Source of the DNA: Equivita sp045641605
GTDB taxonomy: Bacteria > Actinomycetota > Coriobacteriia > Coriobacteriales > Eggerthellaceae
NCBI GenBank assembly: GCA_045641605.1
Contig: JAZUHG010000026.1
Span: 1 to 22,492, forward strand
Length of the DNA stretch: 22,492 nucleotides
Direction of reading: 5' to 3'
Shown in pieces: positions 18,241-22,492 of this stretch. The position numbers were made by a program, and so were the translations under genes. The first letter of the stretch is position 1; each line of letters begins with the position of its first letter. Under the pieces are notes generated by a model. The model saw only the letters and a program-made list of their open reading frames with translations. It had not been told where the DNA came from and ran no database searches.

Positions 18241-21200
18241 ATGAGCGTAAAACGTATTCGAAATTTCTTTATATTTGCCGTCATTTCTCCTATTATTTTA
18301 TTTATTATTCTATCGCCAGTTATTGCCAAGGCCTCAAACGAGAGCGAGGTTAAGCAATCTGTGCCATGGTATCAGGTTGATGTAACTTCTGGTGATAATG
18401 CCGATCAAGCTTTTATGCGAAATTATCAAAAATGAGTTGTATGCCAAGTGGTACCTACTGCTATGTCGCACTGTTATGACACTAAAGGCATTTTAAATAT
18501 TAAGGCAGCAAAGATGTTTCACGAAGGTGCTCCTGGTCCTTATTCTCCTACAGGTCCAAAATATATAGACTCAGATGTCCATAAAGTTTTAGAGGCGATG
18601 TGTACCGCATTGCAAATTCCAGATTATGGTGACAGTGAAGTTATTGCTTCAAAAGAGCTAATAAAATCACGTGTAGAAGAGTGAATTCCTTATTATGAGG
18701 GTGCTATTGTTCATGATGGCTCTGATTTAAATGGTTATCTTGATACTTTTTATATTTTGCAAAATTCTGGTGGTATGCAATATCAATGGTACAGCAACGA
18801 TGACAACCATGAGCTATATTGTCAAGGGCATTTTATTGAGGCAGCTGTTGCTCATTATAGGGCTACTCAAAAAATTAATGATGGCTCTGCAGATCCTAGA
18901 CTCTTTAATGTAGCTTGGAGCTGGGCTGATCATATTGTTAGTTGATTTGGTCCAACCGCAACACCTCCAGCTTATCATCGTACTCAAATTCCTGGTCATG
19001 AAGAAGTTGAACTTGCTTTAGTTAAGCTCGCTAAGCTTTGTATTGAGATTGGTGGAGAATATGCTTCAAAAGCCGAACAATATTTAGACACTGCTGCCGA
19101 ATTTTTGGGTTTACGAGGGCATGATTGGGACAGCAGAACTGTTGATAATATTGGAAAATTGTTTTGCCGTGAATATGCTCAAGATCATAAACGAGTAGAA
19201 GAACAAACCTATGCTGTTGGTCATGCTGTACGTGCTCAATATCTCTATACTGGAATGAGCGATTTAGCAGCTATTAGCCCAGAATACGCTGCTAAATATG
19301 AAACTGCATTAAAAACTCTTTGAGATGATAGTGCTTATAAAAAGCAATATATTACAGGTGCTGTTGGTGATAAATTAAGAGAAGATATGAAGTACCCTGA
19401 AAGTTTTGGTAGGGAATACGAATTATCCAATTACGAAGCCTATGGTGAAACTTGTGCTGGAATAGCTAACATGCTATGGAGTCGTTCTATGAGCACACTA
19501 TATGATGGTTCTCAATATGCTGATGTTATTGAAAAAGATATGTACAATGCTGTTTTAGGTTGTGCTAATTTTGATGGCAATAAGTTTTATTATCAAAACC
19601 ATCTTGCAGACATCAACTCTTTTGATAGAAACAGCTGGTTTGATACCGCATGTTGCCCACCAAATTATGCAAGAACCTTACTTCAAATTAGTGGCTTTAT
19701 TTACAATACTGGAAGTGATGATGTATATATAAATCAATATATCTCTAACAATTCTAATTTTAATGTTGGTGAAAACAATGTTCAAATTGCTATGAAAAGT
19801 GGTTTCCCATATAACGAAACAGGCGAAATTAATGTTACTTCGTCGGCTTCTTCAAATTTTAAAATACATCTAAGAAAACCTAGCTGGACAAATAATTACA
19901 GCATTAAAGTAAACGGAAAAGACGTATCTCCTATAGAGCAAGATGGATATTTGGTTCTTAGCGATATTTCTTGGTCTTCAACACCAACAAAAATTGAATT
20001 TGATTTTGACATGCCACTAAATTATGTTAAATCAGACGACAATGTTTATAGAAATAAGGGACTTGTCGCTCTTCAACGTGGACCTATAGTATATTGCATG
20101 GAGGCGTGCGATAACGCTGATACTGATCTTCTTAGAGCTTACTTAGTTCGTGAGGGAGACGATTTATATAAGTTCGAACAAAAAGAATTTCTTAACTCTG
20201 AAGGAAAAAATCCATATGGCATTCGTACAGTTAATGTTTTAACTCATAAGGGAAAGTATATTAAAGATGGTTCCACGCTAGACAAGACTTTAACTTTTGT
20301 CCCTTATTATTCGAGGTGTAACAGGACTCTTGGGGCAATGACTGTTTTAGTTAGAGATGGAGACATTTCAAAAGACACAATTCAAGAAAAAGGTAGTGCT
20401 AGTGCTAGTTATTCAAGCGGAACAAGACCTTTCGATGGCGTAGGTTTTATTAACGATGGACGCCTTGAAAGCGATGGAAGATGAACAAATTGACAGAGTG
20501 GTTCTGTTAGGAAGGATGATTGAGTTCGTCTTACGTACAAACAACAGGTTTCATTTGATAGTGTTAGAGTTTGATGGTTTGATGACGAGTGCAACAATGG
20601 AGGTGTCCGTAAGCCTTCTAACGGCATAACTTTACAAACTCGAGGTGGCAATAATGTAGATATTAAAGAGATTAAATCTCCAACTAAATCTGGATATTAC
20701 ATGTATGAAAACATCTTTACTACAACAAATGGGCAACCTGTAACTTCTGACGAGATAACTATGATTATTCACAATACCGATCATGCAGCTGGTATTGTTG
20801 AGTGGGAGCTATTCAATTCAAGTGATTATTATCATCTTGACAATATCGCAATAGCCACACCTCCAACAAAAACTGCATATGCCTTTAATGAGCCATTTAG
20901 CACCGATGGTATGGTTGTAAATGCCAATTATTCCTATGACTACAAAGAGGGAGGCAAAACCGAGCAAATCACCGATTACGATTATTCCCCAAAAGTATTT
21001 ACCGAAGCTGGTGAGCAATCTGTAACTATTACATATACATACAAAGGTGTCGCCAAAACAACTACCCAACAAGTAATTGTAGAAGAGCCTGAACTCAGTA
21101 GCATAAATATTGCTCAGCCTCCAAAAAAGACTGGGTATACAAGAGGAAGTGCTTTTAAACCAGATGGAATGGTTGTAGAAGGAACATATTTAGATTATCA

Positions 21201-22492
21201 GGGTAAAGAAGTTAAATTACCAGTTACTGGATATACTTGGAGCCCACAAACTCTAGAGACTATTGGTGAAAATCAAGTCACTATTTCTTATACACAACAC
21301 AGACAAGGTCAAGATGACATAACAAAAACTGCTATACAAATAGTTCGGGTTTATGATGATCATTTGCAAAGCATTTATGTAGAGACCGATTCTTCAAAAA
21401 AAGAATATGACCTTAATGATGAAGTTATTAGTGATGATTTTGTAGTAATTGCTGAGTACGTAGATCTTAATTACAACGTTAGAGAAGAACAAGTATATGA
21501 TTTTACGTTTAACCCAGTTACTCTTGACCATGAAGGTGATTATACGATTAATATTAGTTATACCGAAGATGGTCAAACAAAAACAGCATCACATAATATA
21601 CATGCTTATAATCCTGATTTTGAAGCCATTAAAATATTGGCAAATAAGCGAAAATACGATATTAATGATATGTTCAACAAAGCTGATATACAAGTAACAG
21701 GTAGATTCAAAAAGCATGTTGCGCAGACCTATTACACCGAAAATATAGCAGACTTCACTTCTTCTGCTTCCCAATTTACAACTATAGGAAAACAAGATAT
21801 TTCGATAACATGTACTAGGTATAGTGTTGAAAAATCTGCTACATATAATGTTATTGTCTACGATTATGTCTTAAATTCGATTGAAATTATGTCACAACCA
21901 ACTAAGCTTGTTTATATGCTGGGAGAGGAATTTGACAAAACAGGAATGGTGGTTAATGCCAGTTTCCATAAAGTTGTAGCTGGTAGTGACATTTCGAAGA
22001 CTATTACCGACTACAGTTGTTCTCATGGTAAATTTGTGGATGTCGGAAATCCTTTGCCTGTAACCATTTCATACACTTATGGCACAACAGTTAAGGAAGA
22101 TACTTTAGATGTTGAAGTATGGGGCATTTTAAACAATATCGAAGTTGCAACGCAACCAGCTAAAACTCAATATTTGTTAGACGAATACTTCGACCCAAGT
22201 GGCATGGTAATTGAGGCTGATTTTACCGACAAAGATGGCGAGCATGTTAATCAAGAAGTTACAAATTATTCATGTAGTCCTGAGCTACTTACAGAGTTAG
22301 GTGAGCAGACTGTAACGGTTTCGTATTCAATATTGCAGCATAATGAAAGTACTAATGACAATAATGATGTTTTGGTAACAAAAACCACAGAGGTTAAGGT
22401 AAATGTAGCGCAATCTATTATTGAAATTAATTCTGCACAGACTTCAGATATATCTTTGGTTCCACTTATATTATTTGTTATATTAAGCATTA
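18241..22492 (+). CDS. secreted GH127-type beta-L-arabinofuranosidase with Big_3 repeats (eight UGA=Trp; 3' end outside window)
   Basis: At least 1,417 residues, open at the window end. An N-terminal signal ends near AKA-SN (residue about 34). The catalytic part matches GH127: FLGLRGHDW, YAQDHKRVEEQTYAVGHAVRAQYLY, YITG, PESFG (E387, likely acid/base), YGETC (E403, C405) and CCPPN (C471, C472), the Glu/Cys set that holds zinc and supplies the Cys nucleophile in HypBA1. It should release L-arabinofuranose from plant-type glycans outside the cell. A small beta domain with WWFDD follows, then six Ig-like repeats (20836-22410) and AQTSD plus a hydrophobic segment. UGA codons are at 18433, 18682, 18943, 19321, 20482, 20491, 20521 and 20572 (residues 65, 148, 235, 361, 748, 751, 761, 778), against about 13 UGG. 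Start set by GGAGG. Confidence 0.88.
20836..22410 (+). repeat. six Big_3-like Ig repeats in the GH127 protein
   Basis: Units of about 82-94 residues begin near 20836, 21094, 21364, 21619, 21871 and 22129. Most open with L.SI.I..PP.KT.Y and continue G.(F).DGMVV.A.Y, ending ..G...VTISYT. This is the pattern of bacterial Ig-like group 3 domains, which space enzymes away from the wall or bind carbohydrate. Confidence 0.8.
22435..22492 (+). other. start of C-terminal anchor with AQTSD motif
   Basis: AQTSD (22435-22449) followed by the hydrophobic stretch LVPLILFVILSI, cut by the window end. The layout matches the AQTYD anchor of the other surface protein. Confidence 0.5.

Noticed and set aside
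3504..20577. The TGA-broken genes as pseudogenes or sequencing errors
   Set aside because: All 24 interruptions are TGA in frame, with none TAA or TAG, and conserved motifs continue on both sides; decay or errors would be mixed.
3504..20577. UGA as glycine (SR1/Gracilibacteria code) or selenocysteine
   Set aside because: Sites such as RWNWKYYG, VRVWWFDD, LWDD before YITG and CATWWAR fit Trp or aromatic positions, not Gly. Selenocysteine needs SECIS elements and does not occur at dozens of unrelated sites.
1..22492. tRNA, rRNA, CRISPR, insertion sequence or prophage
   Set aside because: No cloverleaf, rRNA segment, spaced direct-repeat array, transposase or phage structural gene was seen; intergenic gaps are all under about 135 bases.

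Overview
The window is an AT-rich bacterial chromosome segment that makes sense only if UGA is read as tryptophan. Under the standard code, six of its eleven protein genes break into fragments. With UGA as a sense codon they become six full-length proteins: two amino-acid permeases, PriA, Mfd and two large surface proteins. I count 24 in-frame UGA codons against about 33 UGG codons, and no internal UAA or UAG. Every gene whose end is visible stops at UAA or UAG. Several UGA sites fall where the families normally carry Trp or another aromatic residue, which argues for Trp and against the glycine code of Gracilibacteria/SR1. The main sigma factor has an actinobacterial signature: a long Lys/Ala-rich tail, an acidic stretch, and RpoD regions 2-4 resembling Actinomycetota SigA. 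Together with the low-GC look and the surface proteins, I infer a host-associated, low-GC actinomycete, perhaps Coriobacteriia. I know of no established UGA=Trp code in that phylum, but I cannot search for one.

Layout. 1-2612: 3' half of clpB, then alanine dehydrogenase (ald) with a strong ribosome site and a clear terminator. 2687-6209: a likely operon of a DUF998-like membrane protein and two tandem, related APC permeases. The second permease lacks a normal start codon. 6213-8333 (minus): priA with four UGA codons, ending 3 bp from the second permease. 8430-10070: the housekeeping sigma factor, divergent from priA. 10204-14406: a 1,400-residue secreted surface protein with a Gly-rich N-terminal part, MBG-type repeats and a C-terminal membrane anchor. 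14386-15006 (minus): a small unknown protein with a C-terminal membrane segment. 15014-15028: a palindromic double -10 element between that gene and mfd, suggesting bidirectional and largely leaderless transcription. 15027-18182: mfd. 18241 to the window end: a secreted GH127-type beta-L-arabinofuranosidase with six Ig-like (Big_3) repeats and the start of a C-terminal anchor.

How the genes fit together. ald and the permeases suggest amino-acid (alanine) uptake and use. priA, mfd, rpoD and clpB are core replication-restart, repair, transcription and proteostasis genes. The two surface proteins share a C-terminal AQTxD motif ahead of a membrane helix, which may be a divergent sorting signal; they suggest adhesion to, and degradation of, plant-type arabinose glycans. 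Promoters share an extended -10 of the form TGnTAtaAT. There are no rRNA or tRNA genes, CRISPR arrays, insertion sequences or prophage genes, and no gene-free stretch longer than about 135 bases.
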